Assembly: GCA_944385365.1 (NCBI GenBank)
Contig: CALWWW010000007.1
Location: forward strand, 40,337 to 104,336
Reading direction: 5' to 3'
DNA from: an uncultured Oscillospiraceae bacterium
GTDB taxonomy: Bacteria > Bacillota > Clostridia > Oscillospirales > Oscillospiraceae
Length of the DNA: 64,000 nucleotides
Shown in pieces: positions 31,998 through 38,742 of the stretch; position 1 is the first letter of the stretch, and each line of letters opens with the position of its first letter. A program made the position numbers and the translations under genes. The notes beneath the pieces were generated by a model. The model saw only the letters and a list, made by a program, of their open reading frames with translations. It searched no databases and had not been told where the DNA came from.

Positions 31998-32159
31998 GGC
32001 AGCTCTCCCATCATTTGGCAAGAGTACTCGGCGAGAGATTTTGCTTCCAATGAAAGTATGAAAAGCGAAGGAATACTGGATGTATTTCGAGCGTTTCATA
32101 CTGCACAGTGGGAGCAAAAGAGCCGCCGAGGAACGCAGACACAATGATGGGGAGTTGCC
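31998..32159 (-). repeat. Covarying hairpin element B, copy 1
   Basis: 162 nt, read on the - strand. Outer arms GGCAACTCCCCATCATT and AATGATGGGAGAGCTGCC pair with a bulge. Inside are the family constants GTGTCTGCG at the 5' side and CTCTTGCC at the 3' side, the near-direct repeats CTCGGCG/CTCGCCG, a stem AGTATGAAA/TTTTCATACT, and a tip hairpin AATAC-ATCCA-GTATT. Copies at 34,450 and 63,656 share the constants but have different, still complementary stems. Confidence 0.75.
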
Positions 32160-32784
32160 GATATAAAGATGCACCCGACAACATAAGACTGTTGCCGGGT
32201 GCTAGATAACTTCAATATTCAAATTGTTACTCCTATTCTCTTTGTGTACCTTATTTCTACTGTTTACGGAATGAAACGTAGTCGCGTAATCGATACCATC
32301 CGGTAAGGACCATTGCGGGAAAACACCGAACATCTATATCCAACAAACAACAAAGATGGAATCGGCTGTGATCCACTCGAGGTACAAAAGCGATGTGTGG
32401 ATATTCGTACTTGATTGAGATTACAGTCTGACAGGCCAACTGCCCCAAATGGAATCCAGCAACTTCACATGGTGGTCAGCGACGGCAGCTCTTCGCGCTG
32501 GGAAACAAATTGTCTCGGGTACGTCTGATAAAGGGTGTTGTTCCATCGTTCACAAACCCATTGCCGATACACGGCCATCACGCCCGGTCAATTCTTCTTC
32601 ATCGGTAATCCGACACACGGAACATACGGTGCGACCTACAAGATCAGGACTGCTGTGGCTGCGCTATTCCCAACTGCATGCCACCAAAAGGGATTGGGGT
32701 TGGACTGCGGCTGTTTAGTACATTGGACTCTCCTCCTTTTCTGGTTTGATGTGCTTGTTTGTTGTTTGTGCCTTCAGTATATCA
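32160..32784. other. Gene-free spacer, nothing assignable
   Basis: No frame has a ribosome site together with a plausible product. A 13-bp imperfect hairpin (GCACCCGACAACA / TGTTGCCGGGTGC) lies at about 32,170-32,203. Base composition is lower in GC than in the neighbouring genes, so this may be old degraded mobile DNA, but I see no transposase remnant that I can name. Confidence 0.4.
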
Positions 32785-32820
32785 GAAAAATCCTGCTTGT
32801 CAACGGGTGACAAGCAGGAT
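32785..32820 (-). terminator. Terminator of the selenium operon (yedE-tusA-DUF3343)
   Basis: ATCCTGCTTGTCA / TGACAAGCAGGAT, perfect 13-bp stem around ACGGG. In the leftward direction it is followed by TTTTT. Confidence 0.88.
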
Positions 32821-32884
32821 CTCTGTTCTGTACAAAATGACGGGCATCAAATTGTTTAACTTGATGCCTTTGGTGAAAATGCTG

Positions 32885-33127
32885 TCATTGACTGTCGCAG
32901 GAGAACAAAAGTCCATAGGAGCCGTCCTGTTCCTCGTAGACTGCTTCCAGGTCCGCGTCCAGCAGGGCGCGGCAGGGGCCGGCGGCTTCGTAGCGGACAC
33001 AGGTGCCGCAGGAGGAGCTGAGGGCACGGGGCACCGGCGTCATCCGGGCGGCAATATGGTGGTCCTGGAGGGTCTGACAGGTGAGCATGGCGCTCAGATG
33101 GGTGTGGAAGGTGGCGACGTACTGCAT
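32885..33127 (-). CDS. DUF3343 protein, putative Se/S carrier
   Basis: An 80-residue protein of the DUF3343 family, often annotated as a putative selenium/sulfur carrier-like protein. It shows the family pattern: an N-terminal beta strand with YVATFHTHLSAMLTCQTLQD, then VPRALSSSCGTCVRYEAAG with the conserved CGTC cysteines, and FSCDSQ at the end. It is the last gene of the leftward yedE-tusA operon, one base after the TusA-like gene, and family members are typically found beside yedE and selD. Handling of persulfide or perselenide by the CGTC cysteines is inferred. Confidence 0.8.
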   Translation of the reverse strand: MQYVATFHTHLSAMLTCQTLQDHHIAARMTPVPRALSSSCGTCVRYEAAGPCRALLDADLEAVYEEQDGSYGLLFSCDSQ

Positions 33128-33128
33128 A

Positions 33129-33335
33129 TCACTTGGTCAGCGTCAGGGCGAATTCTTCGTTGTCCTGCTCCTGCACGGAGACGCGGTAGCCCTGGTTCGA
33201 GGCGTAGCGGGTGATATTTTCCACGGCGCACTGGTTGTCCACCAGCACTTCCACCGTGGCGGGCGCGCCGTCCTTGACGGCCTTTTGCACCATGACCACG
33301 GGCATGGGACAGGCGAGACCTCTTGCATCGATCAT
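33129..33335 (-). CDS. TusA/YedF-like sulfurtransferase
   Basis: A 68-residue SirA/TusA-fold protein. The start MIDARGLACPMPVVMVQKAV contains the CPMP motif whose cysteine (C9) carries persulfide or selenide in this family. The rest (ATVEVLVDNQCAVENITRYA, then YRVSVQEQDNEEFALTLTK) completes the small alpha/beta fold. It is a stand-alone TusA domain; in other Clostridia it is fused in the selenium protein YedF. The start overlaps the yedE stop (ATGA), so the two are coupled. Probable role: passing reduced selenium or sulfur on. Confidence 0.85.
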   Translation of the reverse strand: MIDARGLACPMPVVMVQKAVKDGAPATVEVLVDNQCAVENITRYASNQGYRVSVQEQDNEEFALTLTK

Positions 33336-34426
33336 TTCTGCTTTCCTCCTCTGTAGAGATTGGCGATGGAGATGACGGCCAGGACCACCAGGCCCAGGAC
33401 CACGGCAATGCGTCCGGCGGGGGCCACGCCGCCAGCGGTGAAGACGCCGTCGGTCATGGCGTCGGCGTTGCCGGCCAGACCGAAGTTGTGGGCAAAGGCT
33501 GCGCCCACGATCATGCCCAGGATGGTCACGGCGCTGTCGCCGTTGCCCTCACCGGCCAGGATCAGCTGCCGCAGGGGGCAGCCGCCCAGGAGAATGGAGC
33601 CCCAGCCCGCCAGGGCCATGCCCAGAAAACTCCACACATAGTCGTGATGGGCCACGGGCTGCACAGCGTTAGCAGGGTTAAACTGGCCCAGAATCAGATT
33701 GCCGATCAGAACCGTTACAAAGATGGCCAGGAAGCCGGTCAGCAGGTGGAAATCCTTGAACAGCACCGTGTCGCGGATACCGCCGGCCATGCACAGGCGG
33801 CTGCGCTGGGCCAACGCGCCCACCACGAGACCGGCAATCAGGGCGATGGGAAGCGCGGCGTGCATGGAGCCGGGGCCGGTTTCAGAGAAGTAGAGAAACG
33901 CGGGCTTGATCAGCAGCAGCACCAGCAGGAAAATCATAATGGCTGGGAGGACGAAGCCCTCGGACTTTTTGACCTTGTAGGCACGGCCAAGAGAAAATCC
34001 TTTTTTCAGGAAGAGGACGCCCACCAGAATGCCGACGATGAAGCCCAGCAGGCCCGCAATGGCAGTCAAGTCGCCGCCGCCCAGCCGCAGGACCATCCGC
34101 AGGGGGCAGCCCAGGAAGGCCAGAGCGCCCACCATGACAAACGCGCCGATGACGAACCGCAGGGCGGGGGTGGAACCGGCGCGGCCCGTAAATTCACCCC
34201 GGACCAGGGCCATAATGCAGGCGCCCAGGACGAGACCGATGATCTCGGGACGGATGTACTGGACCTTTGCCGCCGTGTGGAGACCCACGCCGCCGGAGAT
34301 ATCCCGGAGGAAACAGGCGATACAGAAGCCCATATTGCCGGGGTTGCCGGCCTTGGTCAGCACCAGGGCCGCCAGGCCCGTGACGACGCCCGTGAGAATC
34401 ACGAGCCACGGTATTTTTTTTGTCAT
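33332..34426 (-). CDS. yedE: YedE-like putative selenium transporter
   Basis: A 364-residue integral membrane protein of the YeeE/YedE family, here the selenium-associated subgroup. I start at ATG 34,426 (complement), with AAGG six bases upstream. About nine to ten hydrophobic helices are present. Two family signatures repeat: FLGCPLRMVLRLGGGDLTAI and LLGGCPLRQLILAGEGNGDS, each with the GCPLR motif, and the pore cysteines CIACFLRD and SRLCMAGGIRD. Related YeeE proteins take up thiosulfate. Import of a selenium species is inferred from the operon with TusA-like and DUF3343 genes and from nearby selD. Confidence 0.85.
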   Translation of the reverse strand: MTKKIPWLVILTGVVTGLAALVLTKAGNPGNMGFCIACFLRDISGGVGLHTAAKVQYIRPEIIGLVLGACIMALVRGEFTGRAGSTPALRFVIGAFVMVGALAFLGCPLRMVLRLGGGDLTAIAGLLGFIVGILVGVLFLKKGFSLGRAYKVKKSEGFVLPAIMIFLLVLLLIKPAFLYFSETGPGSMHAALPIALIAGLVVGALAQRSRLCMAGGIRDTVLFKDFHLLTGFLAIFVTVLIGNLILGQFNPANAVQPVAHHDYVWSFLGMALAGWGSILLGGCPLRQLILAGEGNGDSAVTILGMIVGAAFAHNFGLAGNADAMTDGVFTAGGVAPAGRIAVVLGLVVLAVISIANLYRGGKQK

Positions 34427-34449
34427 TGTCATCCTTCTTTCTTTTTTCA

Positions 34450-34515
34450 GGCAGTCCCACACCATTGTGTCTGCGGCCCTCGCCGAGTGCTCTTGCCAAA
34501 TGGTGTGAGCCTGCC
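34450..34515 (+). repeat. Covarying hairpin element B, copy 2 (short form)
   Basis: 66 nt. Outer arms GGCAG..CACACCAT and ATGGTGTG..CTGCC pair. The loop keeps the family constants GTGTCTGCG and CTCTTGCC but has only one CTCGCCG, whereas copies 1 and 3 have two with about 86-95 bases between them. It lies within the predicted 5' leader of yedE (transcribed leftward). Confidence 0.72.
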
Positions 34516-34519
34516 TTTT

Positions 34520-34562
34520 GTTATTCTTGTATGAGAATAACGTATCGTACAGGAAAAAGCAA
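34520..34562 (-). promoter_or_regulatory. yedE promoter with 22-bp operator
   Basis: The palindrome GTTATTCT-N6-AGAATAAC (34,520-34,541) contains the leftward -10 TATTCT (34,534-34,539). The -35 TTGCTT (34,557-34,562) is 17 bp away. The same palindrome, -10 and spacing occur at 37,610-37,652. It resembles ModE boxes (GTTAT...ATAAC) and is probably bound by the ModE-like regulator of this cluster. Confidence 0.72.
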
Positions 34563-34622
34563 GTTTTACTTTCCTGTTCCAGTGTGTTACACTGGAGAAA
34601 ATCACAGGAGGAGGAATCCCGT

Positions 34623-35765
34623 ATGGAGACAGTCTATCTGGACAACGCCGCCACATCCTTTCCCAAGCCGCCCCAGGTGCCCCGGCAGATGGCCCGGTAT
34701 CTGGAGGAGGTGGGGGCCACGGTGAACCGGTCCGTCTACGGCGCAGCCCAGGCGGCGGGCATGGTGGAGTTGCGTCTGCGGCAGCGGCTGTGCCGCCTGT
34801 TCCACTTTGGGCCAGTGACCCATGCCGTGCTGACGCCGGGCAACACCTGGGGCCTGAATCTGATGCTGGCGGGCTTTCTGCGGCCCGGGGACCACTGCGT
34901 GGTGTCCTCCATGGAGCACAACGCCGTCATGCGGCCCTTGCAGGCGCTGGCCAAACAGGGCGTGACGTTTACGAGAGTGCAATGTGACGCCTTGGGGCGG
35001 CTGGAACCTAAGGATGTGGAGCGGGCCTTGCGGCCCGACACCCGTCTGGTGGTGCTGGCCCACGGCTCCAACGTGTCCGGCACGGTCCAGGACGCGGCGG
35101 CGGTGGGGGAGATCTGCCGCCGGTATGGAGTTCCGTTCTGTCTCGACGGGGCCCAGACGGCGGGCCATCTGCCGGTGGATTTCACTTCTCTGGGCCTGTC
35201 GGCCCTGTCGGTGCCGGGCCACAAGGGCTTGCTGGGGCCGTCGGGCATCGGGGCGTTACTGCTGGACCCGGCTTTTGCCCAACGGCTGACGCCCACGGTT
35301 TCCGGCGGCACCGGCAGCGCGTCCGATTCCGAGGAGATTCCCGCCTACATGCCGGACCGATTCGAGCCGGGGACCCCCAACGTACCGGGTATTTACGGTC
35401 TGGAAGCGGCCCTGGCGTTTTTGGAGGAAACGGGCGTGGAGACCGTCGCCGCCCACGACCGGGCGTTGACGGCCCGGTTCCTGGACGGCGTCCGGTCCAT
35501 TCCCACTGTTTCCGTCATCGGTCCCGATGCGGTGGAGGGCCGGGTGGGGGTGGTCAGTCTCGATTTTCCGGGCCGGGACAACGCCGAGGTGGCGGAAGCA
35601 CTGGAGCGGGAGTATGGGATTCTTACCCGCTGCGGGCTCCACTGCGCCCCGTCGGCCCACAAGACCCTGGGGACGTTCCCCAGGGGAACCGTGCGGTTCT
35701 CCTGGGGCTGGTTCTCCACGGAAAACGATATCGACCGGGCCTTGGAAGCCGTCAGAGCAGTTTGA
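34623..35765 (+). CDS. Class V aminotransferase, cysteine desulfurase (selenium-linked type)
   Basis: A 380-residue PLP enzyme from ATG 34,623 with CAGGAGGAGG upstream. It takes sulfur (or selenium) from cysteine or selenocysteine. Landmarks: YLDNAATSFPKPPQV at the N terminus, LTPGNTWGLNLMLAGFL, SMEHNAVMRPL, the aspartate/histidine LDGAQTAGHLPVDF, and the PLP lysine in SVPGHKGLLGPSGIG. The catalytic loop cysteine lies in ILTRCGLHCAPSAHKTLG, a form typical of the EF2568-like desulfurase family found with selD and yqeB. Its 3' end overlaps selD tail to tail by 14 bases. Confidence 0.85.
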   Translation: METVYLDNAATSFPKPPQVPRQMARYLEEVGATVNRSVYGAAQAAGMVELRLRQRLCRLFHFGPVTHAVLTPGNTWGLNLMLAGFLRPGDHCVVSSMEHNAVMRPLQALAKQGVTFTRVQCDALGRLEPKDVERALRPDTRLVVLAHGSNVSGTVQDAAAVGEICRRYGVPFCLDGAQTAGHLPVDFTSLGLSALSVPGHKGLLGPSGIGALLLDPAFAQRLTPTVSGGTGSASDSEEIPAYMPDRFEPGTPNVPGIYGLEAALAFLEETGVETVAAHDRALTARFLDGVRSIPTVSVIGPDAVEGRVGVVSLDFPGRDNAEVAEALEREYGILTRCGLHCAPSAHKTLGTFPRGTVRFSWGWFSTENDIDRALEAVRAV

Positions 35766-36789
35766 TGCAGGGGCCGTCCGTATACTCGCCCACGACGCCC
35801 ACCCGCTGGGCGCTGGGGACCACCGGCTGCAAGGCTGCCAGCAACGCGTCGGCGTCGGCGGGGTCCACGGCCATGAGCAGACCGCCCGCCGTCTGGGGGT
35901 CGTAAAGCATATCCTGAACGGCCAGGGGCACGTTGCCGCCGTCTACGGCACATTCAGCAAATTTCCGGTTGCGGTACATGCCCTCCGGCAGAATGCCCAT
36001 CTCCGCCAGCTCCAGCGCGGCGGGAATCAGGTCCATGGCGGCGGTGTCCACGGTCACCGAAACATCGCTGCCCTGGGCCATCTCCAGCAGGTGGCCCAGG
36101 AAGCCGAAGCCCGTCACGTCGGTGCAGGCGTGGACGTTGTATTGCACCATCTGGTCCCGGGCGCTTTTGTTCAGCGTCGTCATCAGCTTGTGGGCCAGGG
36201 CAAGGGCGTCGGCAGGGCACAGATCGGCCTTGGCCGCCGTGGTCAGAATGCCGATGCCCAGGGGTTTCGTCAGCAGCAGCACGTCGCCGGGTTTTGCCCC
36301 GCTGTTGGTGAGCATCTTGTCCGGGTGGACAAAGCCCGTGACGGCCAGACCGTATTTGGGCTCCGGGTCCAGAATGCTATGGCCGCCGGTGATGATGGCC
36401 CCAGCCTCGTAAACCTTCTCATAGCCGCCCCGCAGCAGCTGGTGAACGGCGTCCTTGGGCATCTTTTCCGGTACGCACAGGAGATTCAGCGCCAGTTTCG
36501 GATCGCCGCCCATGGCGTAGACGTCGGACAGGGCGTTGGTGGCGGCAATCTGGCCGAATAAATAGGGGTCGTCGGCAATGGGCGGGAAAAAGTCCACGGT
36601 CTGGACCAACGCCAGCTCGTCGGAAATCCGGTACACCGAAGCGTCGTCGGATTTGTAGAAGCCCACCAGCAGATTTTCGTCCCGATGGACCAGCAAGCCC
36701 TCCAGCAGCTGGGCCAGAACGCCTGCGCCCACCTTTGCGCCGCATCCGGCACAGGAGGCCAGTTTCGTCAGTTTGACTTCCGATTCCAT
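35752..36789 (-). CDS. selD: Selenide, water dikinase
   Basis: A 345-residue enzyme making selenophosphate from selenide and ATP. The N terminus ESEVKLTKLASCAGCGAKVG holds the catalytic pair C16 and K19 in AGCGAK. The codon is TGC, so this SelD uses cysteine and not selenocysteine. ATP/metal binding: VQTVDFFPPIADDPYLFGQI, NALSDVYAMGGDPKLALNLL and GGHSILDPEPKYGLAVTGFV. It is cotranscribed behind yqeB (ATG directly before its end), without selA/selB in the window. That pairing points to the selenium-cofactor trait of molybdenum hydroxylases. Confidence 0.95.
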   Translation of the reverse strand: MESEVKLTKLASCAGCGAKVGAGVLAQLLEGLLVHRDENLLVGFYKSDDASVYRISDELALVQTVDFFPPIADDPYLFGQIAATNALSDVYAMGGDPKLALNLLCVPEKMPKDAVHQLLRGGYEKVYEAGAIITGGHSILDPEPKYGLAVTGFVHPDKMLTNSGAKPGDVLLLTKPLGIGILTTAAKADLCPADALALAHKLMTTLNKSARDQMVQYNVHACTDVTGFGFLGHLLEMAQGSDVSVTVDTAAMDLIPAALELAEMGILPEGMYRNRKFAECAVDGGNVPLAVQDMLYDPQTAGGLLMAVDPADADALLAALQPVVPSAQRVGVVGEYTDGPCIKLL

Positions 36790-37587
36790 TTATATCCCGC
36801 CTTTCTTCGATGCAAAATGGAGAATGGCTTCCAGAACGCCGCCGCCCACGGCCAACGCCTTGTCGGAAGCACAGAAACAGTGGTCCAGGGCACAGCGGGG
36901 GTCCACGTCGCCGGATTTCATGCCCTTGTGGACCGGGGTGCCGTCGGACAGCAGTCCCCGGAGGATACCGCCGATGGTGCAGACCATGGGCACGCCGTCC
37001 ACGGTGGCCGCCACGTCTCCGGCTTCCACCGTATCGCCGATGGCCCGGACGCAGCGGAACACGCCGTCGGCGGGAGCCCGCAGAACCCGTTCCCCGGCAA
37101 AGCCGCCGATGAGACCGGGAACGCTGGTGTTGGGCTGGGCGCTGCCGTCGTAGATGACCCGGCCCAGATAGTGGCCCCGCATGGTCTCCACCACGGCGTG
37201 GCAGTCCACACCGGCGGTGAAGCCGGGACCCGCCGCCACCACAATGGGGGCGTCGGTGATTTTGGTGCCCAGATTCCGCTTGGCCAGAATGACGTCGGCC
37301 ACGGCGTCGGGGTGCAGGGCGGCGATGGCCGTGCCTTCCGGGTCGGCCAGAATGGGAATGTGGCCCTCGGCCAGAACGGCGGCGGCCTGATCGGGCGTTT
37401 CAATGGCTACGGCGGTGACATCCTCCACCGTGCAGCGGCCATGGACGATGGCTTCGGAAAAACAGACGGTGCGGCGGATGGCCGTGGGGTGTGGCAGATC
37501 GGTCATGACCACCGACAGCCCGGCCCGGTGGAGCCGCAGTGCTGTACCGGTGGCCAGATCGCCCGCGCCGCGAATCAATACCAGCAT
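36790..37587 (-). CDS. yqeB: YqeB, selenium-dependent molybdenum hydroxylase maturation protein
   Basis: A 265-residue protein of the EF2563 family, always found with selenium-dependent molybdenum hydroxylases and selD. I start at ATG 37,587 (complement) with GAGGAAG upstream, giving MLVLIRGAGDLATGTALRLH, a Rossmann-like opening. Further conserved blocks are VDCHAVVETMRGHYLGRVIY, GIAGERVLRAPADGVF-like and ILRGLLSDGTPVHKGMKSGD with DVDPR. It ends directly at the selD start, so the two form an operon. Exact chemistry is unknown; it is thought to help place selenium at the Mo cofactor. Confidence 0.88.
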   Translation of the reverse strand: MLVLIRGAGDLATGTALRLHRAGLSVVMTDLPHPTAIRRTVCFSEAIVHGRCTVEDVTAVAIETPDQAAAVLAEGHIPILADPEGTAIAALHPDAVADVILAKRNLGTKITDAPIVVAAGPGFTAGVDCHAVVETMRGHYLGRVIYDGSAQPNTSVPGLIGGFAGERVLRAPADGVFRCVRAIGDTVEAGDVAATVDGVPMVCTIGGILRGLLSDGTPVHKGMKSGDVDPRCALDHCFCASDKALAVGGGVLEAILHFASKKGGI

Positions 37588-37609
37588 AAAAACTTCCTCA
37601 TTTCGTTTC

Positions 37610-37652
37610 GTGATTCTTTTGTAAGAATAACACTGATCTGGCCGGAGGTCAA
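37610..37652 (-). promoter_or_regulatory. yqeB-selD promoter with 22-bp operator
   Basis: GTGATTCT-N6-AGAATAAC (37,610-37,631) covers the leftward -10 TATTCT (37,624-37,629). The -35 TTGACC (37,647-37,652) is 17 bp away. It matches the yedE operator at 34,520 in length, flanks and position relative to the -10. Confidence 0.72.
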
Positions 37653-37655
37653 CGG

Positions 37656-37684
37656 TTGACGGCGGGAAAAAGCCGTGGTACACT
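37656..37684 (+). promoter_or_regulatory. Promoter of the ModE-like regulator; predicted leaderless start
   Basis: -35 TTGACG (37,656-37,661), 17-bp spacer, -10 TACACT (37,679-37,684). The ATG at 37,691 is 7 bases after the -10 end, where transcription should begin, and no ribosome site precedes it. Confidence 0.65.
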
Positions 37685-37690
37685 ACACCT

Positions 37691-38056
37691 ATGAAACAGA
37701 CGGAATTACACCCTGTGGTGCGGATACAGCTTTATACGGATGACAAGTGCTTCGGGCCTGGCATCGCCCAGCTGCTGGAGCTGGTGGCGGAGCGGAAGTC
37801 CCTGCGGGCGGCGGCCCAGTCCATGGGTATGGCCTATTCCAAGGCCTGGACCGTGGTGCGCCGCTGTGAGGAATCGCTGGGGTACCCCCTGCTGCTGTCG
37901 TCCACCGGTGGCCGCCATGGCGGCGGCGCGGAACTGACCGACGAGGCCCGGACCATGCTGGCAGGCTACCGGGCCTATTGCCGCGCCCTCAATGAGGCGG
38001 CGGAACGGCTGTTTCCGGACTATTTTCCCGGCTCCACCAATCCCGACGGACAGTGA
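37691..38056 (+). CDS. ModE-like winged-helix regulator (single DNA-binding domain)
   Basis: A 121-residue protein corresponding to the N-terminal ModE/LysR-type winged helix without the molybdate-binding (MopI) domains. Sequence blocks: VRIQLYTDDKCFGPGIAQLL, then ERKSLRAAAQSMGMAYSKAW (helix-turn-helix), TVVRRCEESLGYPLLLSSTG (wing) and GGRHGGGAELTDEARTML, all characteristic of this family. The SMGMAYSKAW turn is highly conserved. It is divergent from yqeB-selD and likely binds the GTTATTCT/AGAATAAC operators at 34,520 and 37,610. Without a sensor domain, its signal is unclear. Confidence 0.85.
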   Translation: MKQTELHPVVRIQLYTDDKCFGPGIAQLLELVAERKSLRAAAQSMGMAYSKAWTVVRRCEESLGYPLLLSSTGGRHGGGAELTDEARTMLAGYRAYCRALNEAAERLFPDYFPGSTNPDGQ

Positions 38057-38106
38057 CGGCGTTTTGAAACGCTGCAACACGCCGCCGGGGACGGGCCTGC
38101 ATTGCT

Positions 38107-38133
38107 GAGCGCTGCCGCGGCGGCGCTCTTTTT
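38107..38133 (+). terminator. Terminator after the ModE-like gene
   Basis: AGCGCTGCC / GGCGGCGCT with a minimal loop, followed by CTTTTTCTT. Confidence 0.7.
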
Positions 38134-38151
38134 CTTGTGACGGAGGAAGTT

Positions 38152-38742
38152 ATGGTACGCATTCGACTGGCGCGGGAATCGGATATTCCCGGCATTCTGG
38201 ACATCTACGGGCCGTACATTTTGCATACGCCCATCACCTTTGAATACACCGTTCCCACGGTGGAGGACTTTACCAACCGGTTCCGGACCATCACCGCCGT
38301 CGGCCCCTGGCTGGTGGCCGAGGAGGACGGGAACCTGTTGGGCTATGCCTATCTGGACCGGGCTTTTGAGCGGGTGGCCTACCGCTGGGCCGCCGACTTG
38401 TCGGTGTATCTGCGGCCCGAGGCCGCCGGAAAGGGCTTGGGCCGCGTCTTTTACACACTGTTGGAGCGCATGGGGGCCATGCAGGGATATCAGGTGCTGT
38501 ACGGTCTGGTGACCAGTGAAAATGAGAATAGCTGCCGGTTCCATGAGGCCATGGGCTACCGGCTGACGGCGGTGCTGCCGGATTGCGGCTACAAGCTGGG
38601 CCGGTGGCACGGCGTCCACTGGTACGAGAAGCGGCTGTGCGCCCCCTGTGACCCCGGCGCGTTTCCCAAGGCCGCGCCGGATATGGATTGGTCCGGCCTC
38701 TGTCTGGACGGTGTGCCCGATGGCTGGGAGGTGGCGCTGTGA
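38152..38742 (+). CDS. GNAT N-acetyltransferase (phosphinothricin acetyltransferase-like)
   Basis: A 196-residue acetyl-CoA-dependent acetyltransferase from ATG 38,152, with GGAGGAA upstream. The layout matches the Pat/YncA branch of the GNAT fold: IRLARESDIPGILDIYGPYI at the start, then TPITFEYTVPTVEDFTNRF, WAADLSVYLRPEAAGKGLGR with the acetyl-CoA pyrophosphate loop (RPEAAGKGLG), YGLVTSENENSCRFHEAMGY and LGRWHGVHWYEKRL. Family members acetylate phosphinothricin, methionine sulfoximine or other amino-acid-like substrates. The real substrate here is unknown. It overlaps the following GTPase start, indicating coupling. Confidence 0.85.
   Translation: MVRIRLARESDIPGILDIYGPYILHTPITFEYTVPTVEDFTNRFRTITAVGPWLVAEEDGNLLGYAYLDRAFERVAYRWAADLSVYLRPEAAGKGLGRVFYTLLERMGAMQGYQVLYGLVTSENENSCRFHEAMGYRLTAVLPDCGYKLGRWHGVHWYEKRLCAPCDPGAFPKAAPDMDWSGLCLDGVPDGWEVAL

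Noticed and set aside
31934-32147. Possible peptide-coding frame through element B1 resembling the frame through B3 on the opposite strand (WQE[YW]SAR similarity)
   Set aside because: The similarity follows from the conserved DNA. The frames have no starts or ribosome sites, and the paired stems with compensatory changes point to structure and not to protein.
32160-32784. Insertion sequence remnant upstream of the selenium operon
   Set aside because: Lower GC and many short frames suggested it, but no transposase motif or terminal inverted repeat could be identified.
35752-36789. Selenocysteine-containing SelD
   Set aside because: The active-site position in AGCGAK is encoded by TGC, not TGA, so no recoding is needed.
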